This document shows positions 1 through 7,798 of a stretch of DNA of 64,000 nucleotides, piece by piece. The position numbers and the translations under genes were made by a program. Position 1 is the first letter of the stretch; the number at the start of each line of letters is the position of its first letter. The DNA is from Hazenella coriacea. GTDB lineage: Bacteria; Bacillota; Bacilli; Thermoactinomycetales; Thermoactinomycetaceae. The notes beneath the pieces were generated by a model. It was not told the DNA's origin, did not search any database, and worked only from the letters and a program-made list of their open reading frames with translations. The stretch is from assembly GCF_004341825.1 (NCBI RefSeq), contig NZ_SMAG01000008.1:1-64000 (forward strand), in the 5' to 3' direction.

Positions 1-14
1 GGTAGGAAGCTCCA
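1..14 (+). tRNA. tRNA-Thr 3' end (cut by window edge)
   Basis: These 14 bases and the next four are identical to 1306-1323, the 3' end of tRNA-Thr(GGT) and its spacer to tRNA-Glu. The cluster therefore continues upstream, and Thr-Glu is a repeated junction. Confidence 0.8.
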
Positions 15-18
15 GCAT

Positions 19-95
19 GGCCCGTTGGTGAAGCGGTTTAACACACCAGCCTTTCACGCTGGCATGCAGGGGTTCGAATCCCCTACGGGTCACCA
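19..95 (+). tRNA. tRNA-Glu (TTC)
   Basis: Acceptor GGCCCGT pairs with ACGGGTC (one G-T pair), the anticodon loop is CTTTCAC, the T-loop is GGTTCGAATCC and CCA is encoded. First of three copies. Confidence 0.96.
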
Positions 96-128
96 AGTAA
101 TTTAATAGAGAAGACTAATTCCATTCAT

Positions 129-204
129 GGACGGTTAGCTCAGCTGGGAGAGCATCTGCCTTACAAGCAGAGGGTCGGCGGTTCGATCCCGTCACCGTCC
201 ACCA
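129..204 (+). tRNA. tRNA-Val (TAC)
   Basis: Acceptor GGACGGT pairs with ACCGTCC, the anticodon loop is CTTACAA and CCA is encoded. First of three copies. Confidence 0.96.
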
Positions 205-209
205 AATAT

Positions 210-294
210 GGAGGGATACCAAAGTGGCCAAATGGGGCGGACTGTAAATCCGCTGGCTTCGCCTTCGTAGGTTCGAATCCTACTCCCTCCACCA
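210..294 (+). tRNA. tRNA-Tyr (GTA)
   Basis: Class II tRNA of 85 bases with a long variable arm. Acceptor GGAGGGA, anticodon loop CTGTAAA, encoded CCA. Confidence 0.96.
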
Positions 295-301
295 AATATC
301 T

Positions 302-376
302 TGGGAGGTAGCCAAGTGGTAAGGCAACGGACTTTGACTCCGTCATGCGTAGGTTCGAACCCTACTCTCCCAGCCA
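302..376 (+). tRNA. tRNA-Gln (TTG)
   Basis: Acceptor TGGGAGG pairs with TCTCCCA, the anticodon loop is CTTTGAC, the discriminator is G and CCA is encoded. Confidence 0.95.
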
Positions 377-382
377 AACTAT

Positions 383-458
383 GAGCCATTAGCTCAGTTG
401 GTAGAGCATCTGACTTTTAATCAGAGGGTCGAAGGTTCGAGTCCTTCATGGCTCACCA
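383..458 (+). tRNA. tRNA-Lys (TTT)
   Basis: Acceptor GAGCCAT pairs with ATGGCTC, the anticodon loop is CTTTTAA and CCA is encoded. First of three copies. Confidence 0.96.
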
Positions 459-475
459 TTTAGGTGAGATTGTAT

Positions 476-550
476 GCGGAAGTGGCTCAGGGGTAGAGCA
501 TCGCCTTGCCAAGGCGAGGGTCGCGGGTTCGAATCCCGTCTTCCGCTCCA
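476..550 (+). tRNA. tRNA-Gly (GCC)
   Basis: Acceptor GCGGAAG pairs with CTTCCGC, the anticodon loop is TTGCCAA and CCA is encoded. Confidence 0.96.
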
Positions 551-554
551 GAAC

Positions 555-631
555 GGCCCGTTGGTGAAGCGGTTTAACACACCAGCCTTTCACGCTGGCA
601 TGCAGGGGTTCGAATCCCCTACGGGTCACCA
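555..631 (+). tRNA. tRNA-Glu (TTC), copy 2
   Basis: Identical to 19-95 within the duplicated block. Confidence 0.96.
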
Positions 632-664
632 AGTAATTTAATAGAGAAGACTAATTCCATTCAT

Positions 665-740
665 GGACGGTTAGCTCAGCTGGGAGAGCATCTGCCTTAC
701 AAGCAGAGGGTCGGCGGTTCGATCCCGTCACCGTCCACCA
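665..740 (+). tRNA. tRNA-Val (TAC), copy 2
   Basis: Identical to 129-204 within the duplicated block. Confidence 0.96.
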
Positions 741-745
741 AATAT

Positions 746-830
746 GGAGGGATACCAAAGTGGCCAAATGGGGCGGACTGTAAATCCGCTGGCTTCGCCT
801 TCGTAGGTTCGAATCCTACTCCCTCCACCA
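746..830 (+). tRNA. tRNA-Tyr (GTA), copy 2
   Basis: Identical to 210-294 within the duplicated block. Confidence 0.96.
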
Positions 831-837
831 AATATCT

Positions 838-912
838 TGGGAGGTAGCCAAGTGGTAAGGCAACGGACTTTGACTCCGTCATGCGTAGGTTCGAACCCTA
901 CTCTCCCAGCCA
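838..912 (+). tRNA. tRNA-Gln (TTG), copy 2
   Basis: Identical to 302-376 within the duplicated block. Confidence 0.95.
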
Positions 913-918
913 AACTAT

Positions 919-994
919 GAGCCATTAGCTCAGTTGGTAGAGCATCTGACTTTTAATCAGAGGGTCGAAGGTTCGAGTCCTTCATGGCTCACCA
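919..994 (+). tRNA. tRNA-Lys (TTT), copy 2
   Basis: Identical to 383-458. The spacer after it carries the only two differences between the two blocks. Confidence 0.96.
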
Positions 995-1011
995 TTTAGG
1001 TGAAATTATAT

Positions 1012-1086
1012 GCGGAAGTGGCTCAGGGGTAGAGCATCGCCTTGCCAAGGCGAGGGTCGCGGGTTCGAATCCCGTCTTCCGCTCCA
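1012..1086 (+). tRNA. tRNA-Gly (GCC), copy 2
   Basis: Identical to 476-550; it closes the duplicated block. Confidence 0.96.
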
Positions 1087-1089
1087 GAT

Positions 1090-1163
1090 GCGGGTGTAGT
1101 TCAGTGGTAGAACATCGGCCTTCCAAGCCGTTTGCGAGGGTTCGATTCCCTTCACCCGCTCCA
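1090..1163 (+). tRNA. tRNA-Gly (TCC)
   Basis: Acceptor GCGGGTG pairs with CACCCGC, the anticodon loop is CTTCCAA and CCA is encoded. A second glycine isoacceptor directly after tRNA-Gly(GCC). Confidence 0.94.
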
Positions 1164-1167
1164 ATAT

Positions 1168-1242
1168 TCCTCAGTAGCTCAATGGTAGAGCGCCCGGCTG
1201 TTAACCGGTAGGTTGCAGGTTCGAGTCCTGCCTGAGGAGCCA
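1168..1242 (+). tRNA. tRNA-Asn (GTT)
   Basis: Acceptor TCCTCAG pairs with CTGAGGA, the anticodon loop is CTGTTAA, the discriminator is G and CCA is encoded. Confidence 0.95.
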
Positions 1243-1243
1243 T

Positions 1244-1319
1244 GCTTCCTTAGCTCAGTTGGCAGAGCGCTTCCATGGTAAGGAAGAGGTCACCAGTTCG
1301 AGCCTGGTAGGAAGCTCCA
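1244..1319 (+). tRNA. tRNA-Thr (GGT)
   Basis: Acceptor GCTTCCT pairs with AGGAAGC, the anticodon loop is ATGGTAA and CCA is encoded. Its last 14 bases match the start of the window. Confidence 0.95.
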
Positions 1320-1323
1320 GCAT

Positions 1324-1400
1324 GGCCCGTTGGTGAAGCGGTTTAACACACCAGCCTTTCACGCTGGCATGCAGGGGTTCGAATCCCCTACGGGTCACCA
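1324..1400 (+). tRNA. tRNA-Glu (TTC), copy 3
   Basis: Same sequence as 19-95, also preceded by the Thr 3' end and GCAT. The downstream spacer differs from copies 1 and 2. Confidence 0.96.
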
Positions 1401-1447
1401 TAACGAAGTTTTGTGGCTAGAAGAGTTGTATTCTAGCCTTTTTATAT

Positions 1448-1523
1448 GGACGGTTAGCTCAGCTGGGAGAGCATCTGCCTTACAAGCAGAGGGTCGGCGG
1501 TTCGATCCCGTCACCGTCCACCA
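1448..1523 (+). tRNA. tRNA-Val (TAC), copy 3
   Basis: Same sequence as 129-204. Followed here by tRNA-Asp instead of tRNA-Tyr. Confidence 0.96.
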
Positions 1524-1526
1524 TGT

Positions 1527-1603
1527 GGAGCTGTGGTGTAGAGGCCTAACATGCCTGCCTGTCACGCAGGAGATCGCGGGTTCGAATCCCGTCAGCTCCG
1601 CCA
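1527..1603 (+). tRNA. tRNA-Asp (GTC)
   Basis: Acceptor GGAGCTG pairs with CAGCTCC, the anticodon loop is CTGTCAC, the discriminator is G and CCA is encoded. Confidence 0.95.
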
Positions 1604-1609
1604 TAGTAC

Positions 1610-1685
1610 GAGCCATTAGCTCAGTTGGTAGAGCATCTGACTTTTAATCAGAGGGTCGAAGGTTCGAGTCCTTCATGGCTCACCA
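1610..1685 (+). tRNA. tRNA-Lys (TTT), copy 3
   Basis: Same sequence as 383-458. Last tRNA of the cluster. Confidence 0.96.
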
Positions 1686-1760
1686 TTCAGGTAAAATCCT
1701 ATGTATACGAAAGTGTCAAGTTCAAGAGTTATTCCCTTGTCTTGACTAAAGACGAGTAGC

Positions 1761-1797
1761 AAAAACCTCCAGGAGAATTTCTGGGGGTTTTTTGTTT
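1761..1797 (+). terminator. Terminator of the tRNA cluster
   Basis: Stem AACCTCCAG/CTGGGGGTT around an eight-base loop, followed by TTTTTTG. It closes the tRNA transcript. I see no gene between here and 2141 apart from the rocF promoter. Confidence 0.85.
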
Positions 1798-2072
1798 GTA
1801 AAAAACTCATAGCAAGGTAAGGATGCTCAACTTTGTTTTTGTATGTATAACTTGTCCAATAAAGTTTGTGTATAAAAAATTTTTATACATATTGTAATAA
1901 AAAGCCATTTCGTTTTTAGTTAATCATTTGAAAGCGAAAGTACCCATCTTTTCTATCTCCACTTCTTGTTTTACATTTTCTGATAAATAGATCGATGGAT
2001 AAATATTTTGGGTTATCTTGGGGAGTTTATACCTGTAACTGAATAAATATTCCAATCAAACCCAAATTATTT

Positions 2073-2101
2073 TTGTTGGTAAAATAGTGCTATGTTAAAA
2101 T
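2073..2101 (+). promoter_or_regulatory. Sigma-A type promoter of rocF
   Basis: TTGTTG (2073-2078), a 17-base spacer and TAAAAT (2096-2101), 40 bases before the start codon. I looked for a -24/-12 SigL element, used for roc genes in Bacillus, and found no convincing one. Confidence 0.6.
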
Positions 2102-2140
2102 AAAGTCGTTTAGTTTTTGATTAAAGGAGTAGTTTTTTTT

Positions 2141-3043
2141 ATGAAAAAAAAACCAATATCAATTATCGGAATGCCTTTAGATTTAGGACAAGGGCGTCGT
2201 GGAGTAGATATGGGACCAAGTGCTATTCGCTATGCTTTAGCTCAACAGATGCTTATAGACTTGGGCTATGAGGTAGAGGATTTGGGAGATCTCCATGTGC
2301 CCAGTCCTGAATCAATCAAGATCGGTGATCCACATTTAAAATATCTAGATGCGATTAGACATGTGAATGAAGAACTAGCAAATACAGTGTCAGAAGTAGT
2401 GACAAAGGGTCGTTTTCCGCTAGTATTTGGCGGTGATCATAGTATGGCGATTGGAACAGTTGCTGGTGTAGCTAAACATTATCGGCGACTTGGACTCATC
2501 TGGTTTGATGCCCACGGAGATTTAAACACTGGAGAGACTTCCCCGTCTGGAAATATTCATGGAATGTCCTTAGCGATTAGTTTAGGACTTGGACATTCGG
2601 ATCTGGTTCAGATTGGTGGATTTGCCCCTAAAGTTCTTCCAGAACATACAGTGATTATTGGAGCTCGAGAATTAGATTTGGGAGAGCGTCAGTTAATTCG
2701 TGAACTGGGTATTAAGGTTTTTACGATGCATGAGATCGACCGGATTGGTATGGCTAAAGTGATGGAGGAAGCAATCACCATTGCATCAAATGGAACGGAT
2801 GGAGTTCATCTTAGTCTTGATTTAGATGGATTAGATCCCAATGATTGTCCGGGAGTGGGAACTCCTGTACCGGGTGGGATGACGTATCGAGAAAGTCATT
2901 TAGCTATGGAGATGCTAGCTGAATCAAAGATCCTCACTTCAGCAGAATTCGTAGAAGTTAATCCAATCTTAGACCGTGAGAATCATACGGCCCAAGTTGC
3001 TGTTGCATTGATGGGATCTGTGTTTGGTAAAAAAGTATTATAA
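2141..3043 (+). CDS. rocF: Arginase
   Basis: Hydrolyses L-arginine to ornithine and urea in the cytoplasm using a binuclear Mn centre. The 300-residue protein has the ureohydrolase metal ligands: GGDHS with H100, DAHGD with D123, H125 and D127, and SLDLDGLDP with D227 and D229. Length matches bacterial arginases. An in-frame TTG lies 24 bases upstream, but the ATG at 2141 is preferred because AAAGGAG sits at 2123-2129. It is transcribed alone, with its own promoter and terminator, downstream of the tRNA cluster. Agmatinase is the main alternative, but the order and spacing of motifs fit RocF well. Confidence 0.95.
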   Translation: MKKKPISIIGMPLDLGQGRRGVDMGPSAIRYALAQQMLIDLGYEVEDLGDLHVPSPESIKIGDPHLKYLDAIRHVNEELANTVSEVVTKGRFPLVFGGDHSMAIGTVAGVAKHYRRLGLIWFDAHGDLNTGETSPSGNIHGMSLAISLGLGHSDLVQIGGFAPKVLPEHTVIIGARELDLGERQLIRELGIKVFTMHEIDRIGMAKVMEEAITIASNGTDGVHLSLDLDGLDPNDCPGVGTPVPGGMTYRESHLAMEMLAESKILTSAEFVEVNPILDRENHTAQVAVALMGSVFGKKVL

Positions 3044-3070
3044 GTTATGTATACAGTCATTTATTGAAAG

Positions 3071-3099
3071 CGTAACCAATTTTATTGGTTACGTTTTTT
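3071..3099 (+). terminator. Terminator of rocF
   Basis: A perfect 10-bp stem CGTAACCAAT/ATTGGTTACG with a three-base loop (3071-3093), followed by TTTTTT. Confidence 0.92.
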
Positions 3100-3115
3100 G
3101 GTGAATAAACTTGGT

Positions 3116-3606
3116 TTGAGAGAAATCCCGAAAATATGGCATAATAAAAAATAGATAGAAATGAACTTTACGACAACCCAGGTGCAATCTTGCAATGGGG
3201 AATGGAATGGTTTGTTCTAATCACAAGAAGAGATAAAACTGACCTTTTAGTGTGGATCATACCTTCTGGATTGCGAAGTTCTGTTTGCTGAGAAGGGATT
3301 ATTTAACAAAAAATGCGTGATAAGGAGATAGCATCTAAAGTTAGTCCTCTGCAACAAATAAGCATCAAGGAATTAGGCAAATGATTACTATAGTGTATAC
3401 ATCATAGGAAAATGAAAGGGCAGGAAACTCACGACTCACTTTTGTATGAGTGAAGTAAAAGATGATCCCAAAAGAGGAACGACAAAATCAATCTATTTTT
3501 GGACAATTCCCTATTAACGCCCCGAATTGCAATAGATGTTTATCAACTGGTTAATAGGGAGTTCGTTAGGTTGAAAACTAGGCTTCCTCTCATTAGGAAG
3601 CTTTTT
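3116..3606 (+). other. Gene-free stretch with its own promoter and terminator signals
   Basis: About 890 bases between rocF and cdaA hold no convincing ORF. A promoter-like pair TTGAGA (3116) - 18 bases - CATAAT (3140-3145), with TGG before the -10, faces right. An 11-bp inverted repeat (3508-3518 with 3550-3560) and a clear terminator (3582-3606) follow. This would give a transcript of roughly 450 bases that matches no RNA family I recognise. SigW/rsiW, which precede cdaA in Bacillus subtilis, are absent. From 3607 to 3985 I see nothing definable. Confidence 0.35.
3582..3606 (+). terminator. Intrinsic terminator in the rocF-cdaA gap
   Basis: Stem GCTTCCT/AGGAAGC (3582-3588 with 3595-3601) with a six-base loop, followed by TTTTT. 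No gene ends just upstream of it. Confidence 0.75.
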
Positions 3607-3985
3607 ATGCTTTGGGAAGTATATTTACTGAAAAATACTATTAATTACTAGATCCTGTCTGGTCTTATTCTTTTTTTATATACTATTATTTGATGTCTTA
3701 TGAATATAGAGCAATAGAACAACATATGGAGCTTTTTTCGTCCTGATGGTGACTTTATATTCATGCCATCAAGCTGATCAGGTGCGTGAAAGTTGGACTA
3801 TACTCATCAGAATAGTGAATGAAAGATTCATTGTATGAGCTGCTTGGCTGTTTTTCAATGATTCAATAGACACAACTTGATGGAACAGGTGATTTTACAA
3901 CTTTCTCTTTAAAGAATAATAAAATGTTTCCCAGTGCTCCTTGGGTAGCATAATAATAAAGGATTGATTTTTGTTGGAGGCGCTC

Positions 3986-4816
3986 ATGCAATTATTTGAT
4001 GGAACAATAACCAGATATCTAAGTGACATCGTTGATATATTAATCGTCAGCTATATCATGTATCAATTATTAGTGTTATTGCGTGGAACTAGGGCCATTC
4101 AGTTATTAAAGGGAATCACTGTACTGATCGCGATCTGGTTGATAAGCAATATCTTTCACTTGTCTACATTAAAATGGTTAATTCAAAATTTATTTTCTGT
4201 CGGTGTCATCGCCGTGATTATTATATTCCAGCCAGAATTGCGCCGAGCCTTGGAACAATTGGGAAGAGGAGGCTTTCTCGGTAGGAGTAGACAGATTGAA
4301 GATCAGATCGCAGCTAAAGTGGTTGGTGAAGTTTCAAAAGCAGTTTCTCATTTGTCAAGGAGACATATAGGAGCGCTTATTGTATTGGAACGTCAAACAG
4401 GTCTTTCTGACTATATTGAAACAGGGATTCAAGTGGAGGCTAAATTAAGCTCCGAATTACTGAAAAATATATTCTTACCCAATACCCCCTTGCATGATGG
4501 GGCGGTGATCGTTCGTAACGGTCGATTGATGGCTGCTGGTTGTTATCTTCCTTTATCTGAAAACCCATTTATCAGTAAAGAATTAGGAACGAGGCATCGA
4601 GCGGGGATTGGTTTGAGTGAAATCTCAGACGCAGTGGTGGTTATTGTTTCAGAAGAGACAGGTCATATCTCTCTAGCGACCCATGGGAATTTAGAGAGAG
4701 GGATGAACGAAGAAGAATTTGTCACTAGACTTTATCAAGAGCTGAAACCTCCTGAAAAAACGACACAGGTATTCTGGGCTCGTAAAGAAAAGGAGGGGAA
4801 GGTAAAGGATGAATAA
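3986..4816 (+). CDS. cdaA: Diadenylate cyclase CdaA
   Basis: Membrane enzyme condensing two ATP into cyclic di-AMP, the essential potassium, osmotic and wall-homeostasis messenger of Bacilli. Three membrane segments lie in about residues 12-85, then the DAC catalytic domain with DGA (171-173) and RHR (203-205), both needed for catalysis. The 276-residue length matches CdaA. The ATG at 3986 is chosen because GGAGG at 3976-3980 precedes it; in-frame TTG codons upstream overlap that site. It overlaps cdaR by 8 bases, and glmM follows, giving the conserved cdaA-cdaR-glmM module in which CdaR and GlmM modulate the cyclase. Confidence 0.96.
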   Translation: MQLFDGTITRYLSDIVDILIVSYIMYQLLVLLRGTRAIQLLKGITVLIAIWLISNIFHLSTLKWLIQNLFSVGVIAVIIIFQPELRRALEQLGRGGFLGRSRQIEDQIAAKVVGEVSKAVSHLSRRHIGALIVLERQTGLSDYIETGIQVEAKLSSELLKNIFLPNTPLHDGAVIVRNGRLMAAGCYLPLSENPFISKELGTRHRAGIGLSEISDAVVVIVSEETGHISLATHGNLERGMNEEEFVTRLYQELKPPEKTTQVFWARKEKEGKVKDE

Positions 4817-6017
4817 ATGGTTAGAAAATGATACTGTCCTCCGTCTCATTTCTGTAGGTATTGCAATTGTCATGTGGTTAACCGTTACAGAAGCTTCTTT
4901 TCCTGATCCTACGGATACTCTAGCTGATACAAGAATTAAAAATGTACAGATCTACCCCAAATATGACCGAGAGCGTTTTGAACTCATTCAAATGACGAAC
5001 GGGATTGAGCTTACTCTTTCAGGGGACAAATATGCACTGGAACATTTACCTTCTTCATATCGTGTTTATGTGGATCTGACAAAATTGGGATCTGGCAAAC
5101 ATGATCAGATCCCTGTCAAAGTTGAGGGACTTCCATACGGAGTTCGTTATAAAGTGATTCCTGAAACAATTAATGTTGAACTTGAAGAAAAATTACAACG
5201 CGAAATGCCGGTAGAAGTCAATTTAGTTGGTAAAGTTCCTGATGGTTATAAAGTAAGCCCTCCGATCCCAAATCCATCAAAAGTATTGGTGAGGGGGATT
5301 GAATCTCGTTTGGATCAGGTGAAAACTGTTAAGGCAACTATCAATTTGGATGAAACTACGACTTCTATCAAGAAAAAAGTAAAATTACAAGTGTATGGCG
5401 AGAATGGTCCATTGCCTAAAGTGCAGATCTTTCCAGAAGTTGCCGAAGTAGATATTGCCATTAATAGCCCCTATAAACGAGTGCCGCTTCAGATCGATGT
5501 TAGTAAGAATCCACCTACTGGATATGCCATTGAAAGTATTAAGCCTAGCACTGATCAGGTCACTGTTTATGGGACACAAAGCTATATTGATGCACTTGAA
5601 TATTATGTTGGACCAAGTCTCGATCTTTCCAATGTCGTGACTGATCGAACCTTTCAAATCCCTGTTCCCATTCGGGGAGAAGCAACGAAAGTAGAGCCCA
5701 AACAAGTAGAGATCTATGTTAAAATGGTTCCTGCGAGCATAAAAAAAGTGGACCGAGTACCCATCCAAATAACAGGCGTTGGTCAAGGGCTAGACGCAGT
5801 CATCCTTTCGCCGTCAAACGGACAATTAAATGTTTCTCTCTCAGGTGCACCCAACCAGTTAGTCCAGATAGGTACGAGCGATATTCAGGCATATGTAGAC
5901 GTATCTAATCTGCCAGCAGGAAAGCATCAGGTACCGATCCGCTTCCGAATGCCTTCCTTTATCCAAGCAGTGGGACAAACGGATCAAAAAGCTTTAATTG
6001 AATTACGACCACATTAA
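4809..6017 (+). CDS. cdaR: CdaA regulatory protein CdaR (YbbR domains)
   Basis: 402-residue protein with one N-terminal membrane helix (about residues 10-26) and a long extracytoplasmic part that reads as four YbbR-type repeats, recognisable from recurrent V-x-V/I-x-G and P-x-V-V-G-like strands. CdaR binds CdaA and tunes its activity from outside the membrane. The start ATG lies inside the end of cdaA, with purine-rich GGAGGGGAAGG just before it, so translation is coupled. It lies between cdaA and glmM in one operon. Assignment rests on position, topology and length. Confidence 0.92.
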   Translation: MNKWLENDTVLRLISVGIAIVMWLTVTEASFPDPTDTLADTRIKNVQIYPKYDRERFELIQMTNGIELTLSGDKYALEHLPSSYRVYVDLTKLGSGKHDQIPVKVEGLPYGVRYKVIPETINVELEEKLQREMPVEVNLVGKVPDGYKVSPPIPNPSKVLVRGIESRLDQVKTVKATINLDETTTSIKKKVKLQVYGENGPLPKVQIFPEVAEVDIAINSPYKRVPLQIDVSKNPPTGYAIESIKPSTDQVTVYGTQSYIDALEYYVGPSLDLSNVVTDRTFQIPVPIRGEATKVEPKQVEIYVKMVPASIKKVDRVPIQITGVGQGLDAVILSPSNGQLNVSLSGAPNQLVQIGTSDIQAYVDVSNLPAGKHQVPIRFRMPSFIQAVGQTDQKALIELRPH

Positions 6018-6061
6018 GGTTTGTTTGGTTTTGGTTTATCAATGAGGAGGAGAAAAGTGGT

Positions 6062-7399
6062 ATGGGTAGATATTTTGGAACAGACGGAGTAAGGGGCGTA
6101 GCGAATAGCCAGTTAACACCCGAATTAGCATTTCGATTAGGACGTTGCGGAGCCTATGTACTGACTAAAGATAAAGAACACCCCAAGGTTGTGATTGGGC
6201 GAGATACTCGGTTATCGGGTGAAATGTTGGAGGCCTCATTGATTGCAGGAATCCTTTCAATTGGGTGTGACGTGGTTCGACTTGGCATCGTTACCACTCC
6301 AGGGGTGGCGTTTCTTACACGTCATTTGGAAGCAGATGCAGGAGTGATGATCTCCGCATCACATAATCCGTTCCAGGATAATGGAATCAAATTTTTTGGA
6401 GCTGACGGATATAAATTACTCGATGAGACAGAAACGGAGATCGAGGCTCTCTTAGAAAAAGAAGATGATCTACCCCGACCAACAGCAGAAAAGATTGGCC
6501 GAGTTTCGGAAGATCATGAATCCGTATATGTATATCTAGAACATTTAAAATCAACGATTGATACAGACCTATGTGGGATGCATATCGTAGTAGATGGTGC
6601 TCATGGAGCAGCCTATGAACTAGCTCCACTCCTACTTAGAGATCTAGGAGCGGATGTAACAGCTATTCATGTGAATCCAGATGGGGTGAATATTAATGTA
6701 GAGAGTGGCTCCACTCACCCTGAACGCCTGCAAGAAGAAGTATTAAAAAAACAGGCACATCTTGGATTAGCATTTGATGGAGATGCAGATCGTTTAATCG
6801 CTGTGGATGAAAAAGGGAATCTGATCGACGGTGACTATATTATGTGCATCTGTGGTGAGTTTTTAAAAGAGAGAGGCATCTTAAAAGAAGATACCATCGT
6901 GACAACAGTGATGAGTAATATAGGCTTTTTTAAAGCAACTGAAGAGATGGAAATCCATACGGAACAAACCAAAGTCGGTGACCGCTATGTCATGGAGAAG
7001 ATGAGAGAAGGCGGTTATAACTTAGGTGGCGAACAGTCTGGACATATCATTTTTCTAGATCATAATACAACTGGAGATGGAATGTTAACAGCTGTGCAAT
7101 TATTAAGGGTTGTGAAAGAATCAGGACAAACATTAAGTGGTCTCAGTAAAAAAATGACCCAATATCCTCAAATTCTACTGAACGTAAAAGTGAAAGATAA
7201 ACAGGGTTGGGATTCCAATGAAGTGATTCTCTCCGCCATCCAGAAGGTAAAAGAAGAGCTAGGAGACGAAGGCAGAGTGCTAGTGCGCCCTTCTGGTACC
7301 GAACCACTCATTCGTGTAATGGCTGAAGGTCCTGATGAAGGAAAATTAAAAGAGTATGTGGAACAAATTGCTGATGAAATTCAAAAGCAATTAGGGTAA
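6062..7399 (+). CDS. glmM: Phosphoglucosamine mutase
   Basis: Converts glucosamine-6-phosphate to glucosamine-1-phosphate, the step between GlmS and GlmU toward UDP-GlcNAc for peptidoglycan. The 445-residue protein starts with the family's [11 protein letters not shown], has the phospho-serine loop SASHNP at S100, the Mg-binding DGDADR and a C-terminal phosphate-binding RPSGTEP. AGGAGG precedes the ATG. It ends the cdaA operon, with a terminator 8 bases after the stop. GlmM binds and inhibits CdaA in Bacilli, so c-di-AMP and wall precursor synthesis are linked here. Confidence 0.97.
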   Translation: MGRYFGTDGVRGVANSQLTPELAFRLGRCGAYVLTKDKEHPKVVIGRDTRLSGEMLEASLIAGILSIGCDVVRLGIVTTPGVAFLTRHLEADAGVMISASHNPFQDNGIKFFGADGYKLLDETETEIEALLEKEDDLPRPTAEKIGRVSEDHESVYVYLEHLKSTIDTDLCGMHIVVDGAHGAAYELAPLLLRDLGADVTAIHVNPDGVNINVESGSTHPERLQEEVLKKQAHLGLAFDGDADRLIAVDEKGNLIDGDYIMCICGEFLKERGILKEDTIVTTVMSNIGFFKATEEMEIHTEQTKVGDRYVMEKMREGGYNLGGEQSGHIIFLDHNTTGDGMLTAVQLLRVVKESGQTLSGLSKKMTQYPQILLNVKVKDKQGWDSNEVILSAIQKVKEELGDEGRVLVRPSGTEPLIRVMAEGPDEGKLKEYVEQIADEIQKQLG

Positions 7400-7406
7400 A
7401 ATGAGT

Positions 7407-7445
7407 AGAGCGGTATCTTTTTTGATATCGCTCTTTACTTTTTTG
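7407..7445 (+). terminator. Terminator of the cdaA-cdaR-glmM operon
   Basis: Stem AGAGCGGTATC/GATATCGCTCT (7407-7417 with 7424-7434, one G-T pair) around a T6 loop, followed by a T-rich tract. Confidence 0.9.
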
Positions 7446-7552
7446 CTATTTTTGAATAGCATAAGAGCATGAATGAAAAATTTTGATTTATTTAAAGGAG
7501 TTGAAAAAGAAAGCAATAAAATAAAGATTTACTATTTTTTATTTGTTGTAAA

Positions 7553-7725
7553 AGCGCCAGGACTGCAAGATGACCGGATCAAACCTTGCAGTTGACGAGG
7601 TGGAGGCGATCGAATGCTCGGCGGATACCTCCCGGTTGTGCGTCCAAACCGTGGGGTCACAAGACAAACCAACAAGGTAACTTGTTGTACAAAACTTGTG
7701 ACAGGACGTAGAGAAAATCAGACAA
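7553..7725 (+). ncRNA. glmS ribozyme (GlcN6P-activated, self-cleaving)
   Basis: Catalytic leader of the glmS mRNA. The cleavage site is A7553/G7554 in AAAGCGCCAG. The conserved core is visible: GACGAGGTGGAGG with an ATCGA segment, then CTCGGCGGATACCTCCCGG. The 3' helices are also present: CGTCC (7641-7645) with GGACG (7704-7708), GTCACAAG (7656-7663) with CTTGTGAC (7695-7702), and an inner AACAAG/CTTGTT hairpin. Bound glucosamine-6-phosphate acts as cofactor; the cleaved mRNA is degraded, giving feedback on GlmS. It ends about 75 bases before the glmS start. I could not settle a promoter between 7446 and 7552. Confidence 0.95.
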
Positions 7726-7798
7726 AAATACACTAGATAAAAAAAGAGAAACTGGAACAAATATTCTATTCCTTTACTTTTTTAGGGGGTAACATAAT

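Larger units (their letters stand above)
19..1086. repeat. Tandem duplication of a six-tRNA block
   Basis: Bases 19-550 (Glu-Val-Tyr-Gln-Lys-Gly) recur at 555-1086 with a constant offset of 536. I saw only two substitutions, both in the Lys-Gly spacer (468 g versus 1004 a; 472 g versus 1008 a). Four unrelated bases separate the copies. A shorter Thr-Glu-Val segment recurs around 1306-1523. Confidence 0.93.

Noticed and set aside
161-1647. Open frames of 60-105 codons on both strands inside the tRNA cluster
   Set aside because: They repeat the translated T-arms (VGFEPT-like, SNPV-like text) of the tRNAs and lie wholly within tRNA genes; artefacts.
2060-2110. SigL (-24/-12) promoter for rocF
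   Set aside because: The only GG...GC pair near TTGGTAAAATAGTGCT has 9 bases between GG and GC, not 10; a sigma-A promoter fits better.
3508-3560. Inverted repeat as transposon ends
   Set aside because: The 11-base arms are only 31 bases apart, with no transposase or target-site duplication; more likely an RNA hairpin.
5385-5786. 133-codon minus-strand ORF opposite cdaR
   Set aside because: Shadow of a well-supported gene, no RBS and no family text.
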